Notes: generated by a model from the sequence alone, not told the origin. Counted from the first letter of the stretch, positions 1-14,940 are shown. The stretch is DNA of 64,000 nt from Agrypnia vestita (GCA_016648135.1 JADDOH010000326.1:1-64000), one strand, 5' to 3'. Numbers and translations: made by a program.

Positions 1-540
1 TATCTACGCAATCTACTGCTGCTGTTGCTTCTGCGGTTTTGACTGACATCGGCTTGGTTTCTACCGAAGATTTAACTCTGGTTATTGTATCTAAAGCCCG
101 GAAGCTACAAAAGATATTAGAGGTATTGTTATAGAAAGCATTTACTTTGATGGACGAAAAGACCATTGCAAAGAAGTTTTAGAAGACCACATCTCAATTT
201 TAGCACAGCCTGGATAAATTTATTTGGGACACACAATACCGAAAGACGTGGCACTGCAAAGGGAATTCTTACTTCGATCACAACTTTAGTAGAGGGTCGA
301 GGTTGGAATTAAGATGACGTGATTTTCGTTGAATGTGACGGAACTGCAACTAACACCGATTGGAAGGGTGGCGTGATTCAATATTTAGAGGAGTATTTGC
401 AGAGACCGTTACAATGGTGTGTTTGTATGCTTCATGTCAATGAGTTACCCCTTCGTCATTTATTCTTGACCTTAGATGGTTGCACTTCGGGTCCTAGAGA
501 ATATAACAGACGCCTCACAAAGTGTAACTGATGTTACTTC
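1..540 (+). pseudogene. Decayed transposon-associated ORF fragment, family not named
   Basis: A plus-strand frame is open from about 240 to 531 except for one stop (TAA at about 322). It reads GTAKGILTSITTLVEGRGWN, then the stop, then VECDGT, NTDWKGG, LQRPLQW and NELPLRHLF with LDGCTSGP. From memory, the ECDGT/GWKGGVI/LQWLVCLLHxNELPLRHL pattern recurs in many uncharacterised arthropod and cnidarian proteins that look transposon-linked, but I cannot name the superfamily. The part upstream of 240 contains further frame breaks, for example a fragment reading FDGRKDHCKEVLEDHIS. The reading frame probably continued to the left of the window. It is not a functional gene as it stands. Confidence 0.45.
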
Positions 541-1039
541 TAGAGGTGGCTTTATTAGAACCAGGATGCAATCTCGAGCAGAAATGCCAAATTTGGACAC
601 AAAAATAAGTTTAAATTTTTAGTTTTTGTCATTGATTATAATCTATATTTTGTTTATTTTATTTTCTCGTGCTTTGTTTCATTAATTTCAATACTAAAAT
701 ACCTTATAAACATGATTTTTTTAATATTTTTTGGCAAACGGTTTAACTCTATAAAAACGTAAAATTTACAAAACTTCAAACCTCGGTAGAGCCTTCAAGA
801 TGACAAACAATTCTATTTTTTGTTACCTTTTTCGCGATTTGTGTAAAATTAGGCAAATACCTCTTGATACCTCTTGTGATTGTGTAGCTCAAATTTTTTT
901 TTCTCATACATGGACGGGACACCCTAATATACATCCCTCTTCTGGATTCAATAATAAGTGAGCTACAGGACCGTCTGTCTCTTGAAATACTTAATTTGTT
1001 TCAACTAAGCGTTTTCATACCAAAAAGCGAATACAGTAA

Positions 1040-1451
1040 TCAAGATATTGAAACTGTGAAACAACTAGCAACCGATTATACATTGTTACTAGATAATACT
1101 CCAGTTTCTGTCATTGTAAACGAATATCAGCTGTGGATGGTGAAGTGGTAGCGGAGTCAGGACATACCGTAGTCGATTTCCGACCTTATTTTAAATTGCG
1201 ATATAGAGATGTATCCTAATATAAGAAAATTTTTATGTATTATGGCTACACTACCTGTTAGTGTAGCGACAGCGGAAAGGTCTTTCTCTACGTTGCCAAG
1301 AATCAAATCGTGGCTAAGAGCTTCAATGGTTGAAGAACGTCTAACCGGACTGCCTCTTCTCCACGTCCATAAAAACGTACCCATTGGAGTAGATGAAGTG
1401 ATAACGCGTTTCGGCAGAAGACGTAAAAGAAAAATTGATTTTGTTATTTAA
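1040..1451 (+). pseudogene. hAT transposase C-terminal dimerisation region, decayed
   Basis: The frame ending at 1451 carries the hAT C-terminal dimerisation signature: IRKFLCIMATLPVSVATAER, then SFSTL and a basic tail. The same frame extends upstream to about 1040 (DIETVKQLATDYTLLLDNTP and so on) but is interrupted by in-frame TAG stops near 1149 and 1170. Family knowledge: the LPVSVATAERSFSTL block is typical of hAT-like proteins and their domesticated relatives. The catalytic core and zinc finger were not found upstream, so this is a truncated, dead copy. Confidence 0.75.
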
Positions 1452-1622
1452 ATATAGGTAGGTATTTTTAAGTACAGTAGGTACTTACATTTATTAATAA
1501 AATACTTCGTTTTACTTGTAAGTATCTATTATTATCAAAATTAAATTATAACTTCTTGTGACTTGACCACGACTATGTGACCCCCCCCTGGCGCCAAAGC
1601 TGGATCCGCCCTTGTTGCAGAC

Positions 1623-2561
1623 TTGTATACCTAATAAATTCCAAATCAAGGTATTATTTCGTTTAGTGGTTGCAGAATATCTAACTGCCACTTTTTCCTT
1701 TAAAACATGACGCGATATGAAATCTCTACGTTTCTGCATGTCTAATTTCCAATAAGATTCCCATATTTGTATTCTTTCCGGTTCATTAATTTTTATTGAA
1801 AATTTTTTCCTGCACGTAGACTTGCAAGGTGGCAAAAGTGGGTGTTTAGTTTTGTGGTGTTGCTGTTTATCTTTAGGTTTAATTTTAACTGGTTTGGTTA
1901 TATTTGGTCCAACAAAAGGTATGTTCTCAGAAATATCTGCATTTGATTGAACAAATTCAGTGGATTCAAGAAGATTCTCAGAAAGTTGTGAGAAAGAAAG
2001 ATCCTTTTCTGGTAAATTCGGAGCAAAGTTCAACCACGTCTTGTTGGAAATATCAAGCAAAATACTAGACTGTGTGCTGTTGGTGGGCTGAACATCTATT
2101 AATTTGGTTAGGTGTACGCTATCCGTTGGCTGAGGATCTTCAGCATAATCGGTATAAGTTGATTCAAGAATATTCTCAGAAAGTTGTGAGAAAGAAAGAT
2201 CCTTTTCAGGCAAATTCGGAGCATAATTCAACCACGTCTTGTTAGAAATATCAAGCAAAATTCTAGACTGTGTGCTATTGGAGGGCTGAACATCTAGTAA
2301 CTTGGTTGGGTGTACGCTGTCTGTTGGCTGAAGATCTTCTGCATAATCGGAACAAGATGGATGCAATCGTGAATCAATAAGCAATTCACGTCCCTAAAAA
2401 TAAATTTATATTTGAATACATGTATGCAACGAAGAAAATCATTTGACGTTAATAAATTAAGTACCTTTAAAATATTGCCTTACCTCATTTGGAGAAATCA
2501 TATCCTCCGCTTTTTTTAGCCGGGCTAATTCACATAACAAATGACCACGGCTTTTCGGCAT
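1623..2561 (-). CDS. Two-exon gene of unknown function, 3' end truncated or interrupted
   Basis: Exon 1 is 2484-2561 (ATG at 2561; MPKSRGHLLCELARLKKAED, then MISPNE) with donor GAG|GTAAGG. Exon 2 begins at 2393 after a TTTTTAG acceptor, and the junction is in phase 0. Exon 2 holds two tandem 66-residue copies (DNA 2151-2348 and 1953-2150) containing LLDISNKTWLN and LPEKDLSFSQLSEN, and then a block HPLLPPCKSTCRKKFSIKIN with ESYWKLDMQKRRDFI. That last block resembles the N-terminal module of many uncharacterised insect proteins (inference from memory), where it is usually followed by a VCKxFFLxTL motif. Here the match stops at LLGIQVCNK (about 1623) and runs into a C-rich repeat-like sequence, so the frame to 1512 is probably not native. 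It may be a domesticated or active transposon ORF. The function is unknown. Confidence 0.6.
1953..2348 (-). repeat. Tandem 198-bp coding duplication (2 copies)
   Basis: Two adjacent 198-bp units inside the unknown gene encode the same 66 residues with about ten substitutions. The unit starts DYAED and ends LEST plus two residues. The length is a multiple of three, so the frame is kept. Confidence 0.85.
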
Positions 2562-2639
2562 TGCAATATTTTAAATAAGTGTTTATGAGGTATATTTTTT
2601 TGTTATAATTTTCGTTTACTACAGTACGGACAGGTCATA

Positions 2640-3110
2640 ACCTGCGGCCGCGTGACACAGGAGCGGGGTGCAATGTTATGACAAAACGATGTAACCTTAT
2701 ACATGTGTTACGATAGAACGCTGCAAGCATAGGTTGTAGCGTTTAGTCATTTAGGGATAGTATGACAAGGGCTGTAATGTAACGACAAAACACTGCAAGT
2801 ATGGGTTATGTTGTTTAGTCATAAAAATACATTTTTTTCGCACGATGCATCGAATTTTGAACACTATTAAATACTTAACGGAAAGAAAAAAAATAATTTA
2901 AAAAATACATATCTATAGGTCTTGACAAATAGAATTGATTGAGCCGTATTCCGACAAAACGCTGTAACCCGGGTTACAGCGTTTTGTCATTCGAGGGCAG
3001 TGGGAAAGAATTCGGCCGCATTTTGTCGTACACTCACACATATATGCGATATATCGATAGCCCGCACATGCAAATTGCGTCTTTAAGATAAACACCGCTA
3101 AAACACAAAT
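2640..3110. repeat. Cluster of palindromic units including a perfect 36-bp palindrome
   Basis: The segment 2953-2988 is a perfect palindrome (half-site GACAAAACGCTGTAACCC). Degenerate relatives of the same half-site occur at about 2677-2755 (GACAAAACGATGTAAC, then GCTGCAAGCATAGG and TAGCGTTTAGTC) and about 2785-2822 (GACAAAACACTGCAAG, then TTTAGTCAT). The spacing looks like a decayed array of foldback units. No coding sequence was identified in this stretch. Confidence 0.7.
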
Positions 3111-3514
3111 CGTTTGAGGATGTCGCGAGTCTTATTTCATTATTGCAAAAGAAGTCGATTATTATTTCGGATGGACACGTGCAAGTTAGCTCCATTTAAA
3201 TAATAAATGTGAATATAATTTTGTGGCTCGGACTAAAACAAAAGCCTTTTAATCCTGTAGGTCGTATGAAACGTTCGGCCCTTTTTTATGACTAAATTAT
3301 ACTTTTATCCAGTAGCTAAAATTTTAACAGCTAAAGTCTATTTTTAGACCTCATGTTTTAGCGGATGTATAAATACAAGTAGGTACATTCGCAGAGTGAT
3401 CATCGTTGCCGAGTGGTTTGCTTGAGATGTAGGTACATATTTATTTCTTTGTGAGTTCAAATTAAAAGGTTTCAAACGTTCAAAGGTTTCAAACGTACGT
3501 ACGAAGTATCATTA

Positions 3515-3685
3515 CAGTAACTTATATCGATTACATAAAAAACATTCGTTTCAATAAAAGTTTAATAAAATAACAAAAACCCTGCAAAATATTGGAATGT
3601 TTCCCCATTAGATTGGAAGATTTTTATTATACTATTTGACTTGTATTAAAGGTAATGAATTTTTCATATTAGATATAAGTTACTG
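3515..3685. mobile_element. Small MITE with CAGTAACTTATATC inverted termini
   Basis: Perfect 22-bp inverted repeats lie at 3507-3528 and 3672-3693, containing ATTACAGTAACTTATATC and its complement. With TA as target duplication the element is 171 bp and begins CAGT, as Tc1/mariner-type MITEs often do. The symmetry continues six bases into the flanks, so the true ends are uncertain. The rest of 3110-4390 is AT-rich with no gene seen. Confidence 0.55.
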
Positions 3686-4398
3686 TAATGATATTCCAAC
3701 GTTTTGCAAAAATATTTTTTTTGACTCATAATCATAGCAGGAATCTACCTGTAAAATATTGTGGACCAGTTCTGTTACATTCTATATACCTACATTATCA
3801 AATGTGCGTGATTATAACCCTAATATATATCTAGTCTAGATATATTATATTATCAATGATTATGTTTACTTGCAAATGTAAAATCTACCTCATTAAACGT
3901 GCGATATCTGATCTGTATATTTGTTTTATTTACCTACATGATACCTGAAAAAACAATAAAAATTTCCAAGTATTTATTACAGTAGGTAGATAAAAAATCC
4001 CGATATATTATGTCCACTGTACTCTTTTGTCTTCCTGTCCTTTATGTACCTAGTAAATAATTAGGCACAGCTCATATGTGAGGTTGTCTGTTTGATAATT
4101 GATACGTAAGAGGAGAATGCAGTATTTTATTAGAGATTGAAAGGAAGGTACATTTTGCTGAAGTTAAATGTGTGTAAAAAATAACGAGGAAATCTGCCGA
4201 TTTCAATATTTGTATTTTGGAAATTTGCAGTAGTACCATACTTTATCTAAATATTAGAATAATAGTTTTTGTGTAAATGTGTAAATTTATATCAAAGTGA
4301 AAAAATAGTAGTAGAAAAAATAGAACATGCGTGACATATGTGACGATAAGTTTCGTCACAGGTAAAATATTCAAAATTGAAATAAATAAAATATATCT

Positions 4399-4483
4399 TC
4401 AAGTTTGTGTTTACTGGGGTATTATGCCGTGTTGTTACGACCTTTCGGGCCGACGTTTCGGATCCCATTGCAGGGTCCTCCTT
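4399..4483 (-). mobile_element. Penelope-like element terminal fragment
   Basis: The sequence from CTTCAAGTTTGTGTTTACTG to GCAGGGTCC is the same as that at 63636-63712, which lies directly downstream of a Penelope-like GIY-YIG reading frame on the minus strand. It includes the complement of the CCGAAACGTCGG box of the hammerhead-like segment. The copy breaks off just after GGGTCC, before the position of the CTGATGA box. Confidence 0.65.
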
Positions 4484-4671
4484 TTAAATTCATAATAATT
4501 TTTTTTATTTCATCTGGGTTGGTTAATTGGAATGTTGTGAGTTTATCACATTCCGATATCTGTAGATTATTTATTGGAAGAGAAAAATTGTTGTTGGGTA
4601 TTTTTTTCGCCAAGTTTAGTCCCACATTAATGAAAAAATTATTGAAGATATTTGCAAGATATTTGTTATTA
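4484..4671 (-). pseudogene. Non-LTR retrotransposon fragment upstream of the RT core
   Basis: The minus-strand frame reads YLANIFNNFFINVGLNLAKK, then IPNNNFSLPI and FQLTNPDEIKKIIMNLKGG. This is the linker plus first RT block typical of Jockey/CR1/L2-type elements (FNxFFxNVGxxLAxxI and then F..xxxEIxxIIxxLK). It stops abruptly at 4484, where the Penelope-type sequence begins. An 18-bp inverted repeat (4672-4689 and 4697-4714) lies just upstream in the reading direction. Confidence 0.65.
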
Positions 4672-4714
4672 TTACGTCTTTAAAATATCATTTGAAGATA
4701 TTTTAAAGACGTAA
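4672..4714. repeat. 18-bp perfect inverted repeat
   Basis: The stems TTACGTCTTTAAAATATC (4672-4689) and its complement (4697-4714) are separated by 7 bases. The function is unknown. Confidence 0.7.
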
Positions 4715-5208
4715 CAGAAGAAATGAGCTCAGAAAAAAATATCACGATTTCTGAAATAATATTATTATCAAATGCACTAAATGATACGTGCAAGTATTTC
4801 GCCCGCTACACGTACTAGTGACCCGGTAGCGGCATCCCCAGAGAGCATAAAATAATAAATCTTCCTTCGGCATCCCGCACAAAAAGTGTAATTGGTAAAA
4901 GCGGCAACGTCGCGCGTCGCACTGTTTACGAGGAGTTGCGATAGTTAGGAAAATGTAAATAAAATTATGTATATCATGGGACGCCCGATAATTGATAATG
5001 TGGATTGGAGTCCAAATTGATTACACTACGCTTGTTAATATACGAATATTTGTATATCAATAAAATGTAAAAATTTCAGAAAAATAAGTTGTAAAGGACT
5101 TATAGTATTGCCTTAGTGACTAATATTCGATGTAAAAATAAGTGAAATTTTAGTGGAACTGGTGGACGTCACAATAATGCAAAATAAAAGGACGCACAAT
5201 AGGTAGCG

Positions 5209-5212
<4 letters not shown>

Positions 5213-5278
<66 letters not shown>
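5213..5278. repeat. (TA)n microsatellite
   Basis: About 30 uninterrupted TA units lie just upstream of the Tgs1 exon at 5335. Confidence 0.95.
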
Positions 5279-5281
<3 letters not shown>

Positions 5282-5291
5282 ATAATATTAG

Positions 5292-8869
<3,578 letters not shown>

Positions 8870-10070
8870 TTTGCATTTTGTATTATATACAGTGTATCTT
8901 TAAACAAGTTGTGTTTATAATCAAGTATAGTCGTACTTGCATTTGATTTCAAAGGTAAGCAATAATTTAAGGAAGTGATCTAAATCTTATTTTGTTGTAA
9001 ATCTTACTTAATGGTTTTTATTTAATTTGACTCAATTACAAATACAGCCGCTGACCCGACAGATTTATTTTTAAAGATTTTATTCATTTTGAACGCAGAA
9101 AAACCCGCTCATACTACATTACAAACTGGTGAGCTGCAGGATCCTCTAAAATACACAATTACTACCTTTGGGTGCTCGGTGTGAGACAACTTTGCCAGTT
9201 CAGCAACCTCGTGGTCTCCCCTTATATGGAATGTAACAAACAGTGATGTTTCCCGGATCTTTCACAAGTTGTGTTCAAATTGAGCGGTCCTCTCTCACCA
9301 TTCACATTATACTATCTGACGCTATTTCTTGTTAACCAAGCAACAACTGAAGAGACCGAAATTAATACTATGTACAGAAATGATTTAAAGAACACACACA
9401 TACAAAAGGGTAATTAACATGGATTTATGTAGGTTCTCCATTTATGGCACTCATTTTGTTTGGCGGGAACACGATCACTACATGGTGATAAAAATGACCC
9501 AAGCATTTTTGATTTAGTTTTCAACACTGCGCAGTAGATTGTTCTATACAATGTCACAATTTAAGACACAAACTACATGTACACGAGTACATTAAATTTA
9601 TAATAGGTAATTATTAAAATTTTATTATTATATAATTAGTATAATAAAAAATGAAATATAAACAACAAACAAATAAAAATAATATTTTAAATCGTAATAA
9701 TTTATATTTTTTTGTAATTTTTTATTGCTTCTCAAATCATTCCTATCTTTTTCAATAATTATTTTTTCTCTAAGCCAAATACACGTTTGATGTTACAATG
9801 CACAAATTCTAGTAAGAAAATTAGATTTCACTGTACTTCATGATACATAATACTTTTTCCAATCTTTCCTGGGACAAATTTCCCAAACTAAAAATAAACT
9901 ATTCCCTTACTCGAGGCGGTGACCAAACTTTCCTTTTGGCCGAGCACACAGGTTTGTTACCTGCACTTTCGGGTGAAAGTCGCAATCCACTTGAACATCT
10001 AAATACATGTATGTAAATTTTATTAAAAATATTAAACTTGTAAATTATTATTTGATGCATGAAGGGGAAT
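8870..10070. other. Intergenic stretch with possible minus-strand 3' terminal exons
   Basis: On the minus strand an open segment at about 9110-9290 reads DHEVAELAKLSHTEHPKVVI and ends in a stop at about 9107, with AATAAA at about 9085 just downstream. Another short segment (about 9967-10001) has a TTTAG acceptor and a CAG|GTAACA donor and reads VQVDCDFHPKVQ. These could be the end of a gene convergent with Tgs1, but I recognise no protein family. AT-rich DNA fills the rest (9340-9890). Confidence 0.25.
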
Positions 10071-10260
10071 ACAGTGAAACTCGCTTAATAAATTCACTTT
10101 TAATAAATTTTCCCGCCAAATAAGTTTTTAATTCTGCGGTCCCGAAAAAGTTCCATACAAATCCCATATTTTTTTTAGGCTTAATACGTTTTCCGCTTAT
10201 GTTCGTTTCTTGCCTACGTCGTGAAAATATTTATAGCCGAACTCAATTTATTCATACAAA
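10070..10260. mobile_element. Possible pogo/Tc1-type MITE end
   Basis: TACAGTGAAACTCGCTTAAT at 10070 resembles the start of TA-flanked CAGT elements elsewhere in the window (for example 45441). A matching right end was not seen. Confidence 0.3.
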
Positions 10261-10539
10261 TAAAACTTCATAATACGTTTTTCGGAAGACGAAATTTTGA
10301 TCAACATTCCTAAAAATGAAAAATAGGCACAATAAAAATTAAGTGGGTTTTGCGGCGTTATAAAAGTTCTAGCTGCTGAAAAAACCCTGTAGTGTTTGAA
10401 TAGGCTAATAAAATAATATTTAATAAATAAATTTATCCGGCGATTATTTACGATAATTTTTTCAAAATCAATCAACGTCGGCGCAAAATAAATTTGCCTA
10501 AATGAAACTATTTTCATTTTGGTTATATTTCTTCGAGGA

Positions 10540-10573
10540 AATAGGAGATATTAATTACGTAATATCTCCTATT
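10540..10573. repeat. 14-bp inverted repeat
   Basis: AATAGGAGATATTA and its complement flank a 6-base spacer, immediately left of the MITE at 10582. Confidence 0.6.
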
Positions 10574-10581
10574 GTTTTCTA

Positions 10582-10860
10582 AGGCTGGCATCACACTAAG
10601 TGTATCTTCCGTCGCATCTTTGACGCCGCGGAACGCCGCTACTACGCGGATAATCAATTGTTCCGCCGCCGCCGTCGGAATCGTAAAATCGGTGACGTCG
10701 CGTCTCGTGTTTTTGATTGCACCGTGCCACATTTGACAGATTGTCCGCACGTGTGTTTGTTCTCCGCGCGGTCCGCCGTGGAATATAGTAGGTAAGTGAC
10801 GGCTAAATTCGTAAGACGTCAAAGACGCGACAGAAGAAACGCCTAGTGTGGCGCCGACCT
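10582..10860. mobile_element. MITE with GGCTGGCATCACACTA-like inverted ends
   Basis: The left end AAGGCTGGCATCACACTAAG and the right end CTAGTGTGGCGCCGACCTTA are imperfect inverted repeats of about 20 bp. The interior is GC-rich compared with its surroundings, and a 99-codon open frame inside it (minus strand) has no domain and is judged spurious. The exact duplicated site (TA or a 3-bp site) is not clear. Confidence 0.5.
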
Positions 10861-11144
10861 TAATGAGTTACAAAAAAGGATCTAATTTAGCAATAAAAAA
10901 TACCACGAATTTTTTTCGCGCCCGGGAAAATATTAAGGTAGTCTGAAATCAAACGTAATTAAAATAAAGAAAATCGTAATTAATCACAAATAAAAGTATG
11001 TTGCTCAAGGCGGTATGTTGAATGTACACTAAATTATGTAGAAATCATCAAAAGGGATACATTTTTAAAATGAAGTCAAATAGAAAACTATTTACAAATG
11101 GTTATTTTTTACAAATGTGCAATCTTTATCAAGCTAGGGAAAGT

Positions 11145-11260
11145 AGATACAGGTAGCTTTTTGTTTTTGTGACGCGACGTCAAAGAGATTCGAACCTGCG
11201 ACCTTTGGATCACGAGGCGAGAGTCCTAACCACAAGACCAACAAGCTACTCCATACATCT
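11145..11260 (-). mobile_element. tRNA-derived SINE head (minus strand)
   Basis: The complement reads GTTGGTCTTGTGGTTAGGAC, then CTCGTGATCCAAAGGTC and GGTTCGAATC, giving pol III A-box-like and B-box sequences. It is nearly identical to the SINE at 57591 on the plus strand. The rest of 10861-12450 is intergenic and AT-rich. Confidence 0.7.
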
Positions 11261-11543
11261 TTACATAAAAACACTTTATGTCATAGCTCGATAACTACAA
11301 AAGATTTTCCTTTGAAACTTGGGTTAGTTATATTAAGTTGATACCTTTCAAACCTCAAATATAGTCAGCGCAGTACAACGACATTTTTACAACGACAATG
11401 CAGTATTGTTCTACCATCGCAAATCAAAACCGTCGTTATACCGACTTCGTATAATGACGGTAAATTAATGAGAAAAATTACACTTTTTATATACTGGCTT
11501 AGATGGCTTCTTTTTTCATTTTTTAACGATCCAAAAAAGTCAA

Positions 11544-11655
11544 TATGATTATTTCGTCACGCCCATAGTAAACAAAGCTGTGACGAAATATGTCATCACA
11601 CCCATAGAAAACATCGCTGTGACGAAATATGTCATCACGCCCATAGTAAATACTT
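11544..11655. repeat. 39-bp tandem array with TGACGAAATAT core
   Basis: Nearly three units of about 39 bp, each containing GTGACGAAATATGTCATCAC followed by a CCCATAG segment and AAA. The same core recurs at 15945-16012, on the other side of the Helitron remnant. Confidence 0.75.
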
Positions 11656-12449
11656 AATGAGAAGTCTTATAGTTTTGTTTCATGTGCAGACCTTTTGTCA
11701 TTAAAAGAGTGGAAAAATAAAACGCATTGCAGTTTGATGAGTACCTTTATATAACATTCAAGAAGTTATAATGATCATCAGTAACAGCAAATTACCTAGT
11801 CTGCCATAGGAAAAAATATTTATGATTATATATCTAAAAAGATTAAATAAAATAAAAACAAGAAAGAGTAATAAATTAAAATAACATCAAATTGGAAAAT
11901 ATTTAAAACATATAGCAATCTATATATTAATTACTCCAACCAATGTCGTTTCTGCATTTGGATAATTTCTGTTGCCAGTTTAAAAAAAAACATTTTAGAG
12001 TACATTAAAAAGATTAAAAAATATAGGAATACGAACAAACTGATATCAAAAAACATCCAAATCCAAATTATCGAAAATTAAAATATCGGAATTTATAGAT
12101 TTTTTAAAATATTTTCGTGGAATCCGTTTATTCAAAACAGCCAACGTAATTGCAGTCAACGAATTTTTGTGCTGGCCATACCACAGAATGACGCTTTATG
12201 ACATTGACAGTAAGTATACGTTTACGCTTTTCTTTTTATTGTTTTTGCATTAATCTTTCTTCAATAAACGTTCAAAGCATTTATTTATTAAACATTTATT
12301 ACGCTTTATATTTTATTTAAACTGCAAAGTGAACTTAACCTTAGATAAACATCTCTCATATAACCTCAAAAGTCTCACAGCGCGTCGAGCGAATGTCATT
12401 TTACGTCTCATTTTCTCCGTATTTATACATAAAAATTATTATTTTTCAG

Positions 12450-14830
12450 AATTCCGATGGAAGACTCAACATCACAAACCGGCAATTTGATAATGCGATT
12501 CGAGTTCACAATATGAATGAAGAAATGCCAGACGTAGACTGTCAAACATAACAGAAGAGGAATGTGAAAGAAGGAATGCTGACCAGCGGGAACGTAAAAA
12601 TGCTAGGCAAAGAGTGTATGCTGAAGGAAGAAGTGCGACATCTTATTTTAAATGTGCCATTAACAATTTTAATTCATTTGCATTATGCCAATCATTGCAA
12701 AGCAGTTCATTTTGGTGCTGAAAAGGGTAAGTTACTTCATAGCTGTTGCCACAATGGAGGACTGCCGCAATATCCAGAAGAAAACAGTAATGAGTCTAAA
12801 AATTTTAAGGAATTTATTCGACAGTACAACTGTGCTAATGCATTTGCATCTTTCCGTATTGTTTAAAAATTTCAGGTGAAGTATATCATAGAAGTTTGCA
12901 GAGTGATGGAGAGGTGCCGGCATATGCGCAACTATATGTTTACGATGCGGATGAAGCAGTCAGGGTACGTATGAGCCATCCGTCTAACCTTAGATGTCAA
13001 CAAAATATAATGGAAACTATTGATAATGTCATCCGTCGTGTAAGTCCATATGCTCTCCAATACAAAAGGTTGAAAGAAGCGGTTGAAGAAGAAGAATCTA
13101 TAGTTGCAGAGCACGGGGGCCAGATGCGGAATATTCAACTACTCTTTACGCGTTCTTCGTTAGATGACCAAAGAAGGTATAATGCTCCATCTAATAATAA
13201 TGAAGTCGCCATTGTGTATGTAGCAGATTACGAAGGTAGGTTACCGCCAAACGTAGATGTTGCTGTTCACCCTAAGAATGTAGGAGGTCTCCAGCGTATT
13301 AATATGTTATCAAAACATTTAGATCCGATGGTTTTTCCATTGTTATTTCCATCAGGTGAATTTGGTTGGACTCTACAGCCTCAAATAATACAACATTAAC
13401 TGCATGGTTTAAACTTAACCAACAAGATAATAAGATTTGGTTCCAGAAGGCAATTGAATATCCAATGTTTCAAATTCTTTTATCGTTTCAGCATCTAGAA
13501 TCTAGAATATTGAAATAATCAAATTTATCGGCATCTTAAAAGATTTCTTAATATCCAATCTAATAACAAATAAGTAAACCTAAGGCAAAAACTTCAATGC
13601 CAATGAAAAACTACAATGCCTGAAATTTTAATATCAAGTATCAGGATTTAACTAATTTCTATGTTTTTTCCAGCAATAAGCAGTGGAAGAAGAGGCAATG
13701 TGGCGGGGACAAGATTATTGGTCGCATGTCCCCCGTTTCTCCTAGAAATATAGAATTATACCATTTAAGAAAATTGTTCCCTTTTGTATATTCAAAAGGC
13801 ATTAATAAATGAAAATTCTTCTTGCACATCACAGGGTTTGCCGGGACCAGATTACAGCAATACTTATAATGAAGTGGTTGATATTAATTTAGCATTAGAA
13901 AGTTCTTTAGGGTTAGAGATGGCTGGAAAACTCAATCGAGAACAACATTGTGCTTTCGACAGTATATTAAGTAAAAAATTTCAGATGTACCTGAAACAAA
14001 AAATGTTTCTTTATTGACGGTCCTGGTGGCACAGGTAAAACGTTCCTTTATAAGACCATCATACATACTTTAAGAGGAAGATATAAGAAAGTTTTATCTG
14101 TTGCTTGGACAGGAATAGCAGCAATTTTATTACCAGGTGGACGTACATGTCACATGGCTTTTAATTTACCTCTTGATTTATAGAATAACACAACATGCAG
14201 AGTGACATCCAAGAACCGTGCAATTATAAGTGCAGCTGATGTTATCATCTGGGATGAAGCACTGATGGCTCCAGTTATAGCTTTAGATATATTTGAACAT
14301 ACTCTGCACGATATAATGGGTAATAATGATATTTTTGGCAATAAAGTTATCATTTTGGGCGGCGACTAGACAAATTCTACCAGTTTCTCGAAGGGCTTCT
14401 CGCGGTCAGTTAGTAGCGACATCTATTAAAAACAGCCAACATTGGAAAAATTTTACTATTTTCAATTTGAAAACTAATGTCCGCACTTTAGAAGGTGAAA
14501 ATTCATTTACACGGTGGCTTTTAGATTTAGGCGATGGAAAGCTGCCTCCTTGGAAGGAAAGTATGCGTCATCAGTGCTTATTCCAAATGAAAGTGGAAGT
14601 CAAAATGTTGTTCAAAGCATATAAATGAAGTACATTCTATAGTGTATGTTCCCTAATGAGAAAACGAGCGATACTGTGTCCAAAGAATGAACATGCTCGA
14701 TTGGTTAACGAAGATGTACTCGGGCGTTTAGAAGGCCCAATCTTTACATTTTATTCTGTGTATTGATAGTATTGAAGATGATGGTCGTGAAATGGACTAC
14801 AAAATGATATATTTTTAAAATACATTAATT
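12450..14830 (+). pseudogene. Helitron RepHel ORF, fragmented (N-domain and PIF1-type helicase)
   Basis: The pieces are in order but in different frames. The first is a leader (DGRLNITNRQFDNAIRVHNM, about 12460-12550). The second is a Helitron-like N domain at 12896-13399 (QLYVYDADEAVRVRMSHPSN, DDQRRYNAP, MLSKHLDPMVFPLLFPSGE). The third is the PIF1-type helicase at 13784-14640, with the NREQHCAFD motif, Walker A GPGGTGKT (14019-14042), Walker B VIIWDEA (14241-14261) and GNKVIILGGD. The HUH Rep nuclease core that should lie between 13400 and 13780 is missing, and stops and frameshifts break the rest (for example a stop after FNLPLDL near 14181). Family role: RepHel drives rolling-circle transposition. 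This copy cannot encode a working protein. Confidence 0.88.
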
Positions 14831-14940
14831 TATCAATAATCATTAAGCTAAAATGCTATGTAATTTATTAATAAATAAGACGCTGTAATTTTATCGATAA
14901 AAATAAATACAAATAATAATTCGATAGATGTTTCATTTTT

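Noticed and set aside
10523..10822. 99-codon minus-strand frame
   Set aside because: Lies within a MITE and has no recognisable domain.
11544..11655. CRISPR-like array
   Set aside because: The units are contiguous tandem repeats without unique spacers, and the window is eukaryotic.
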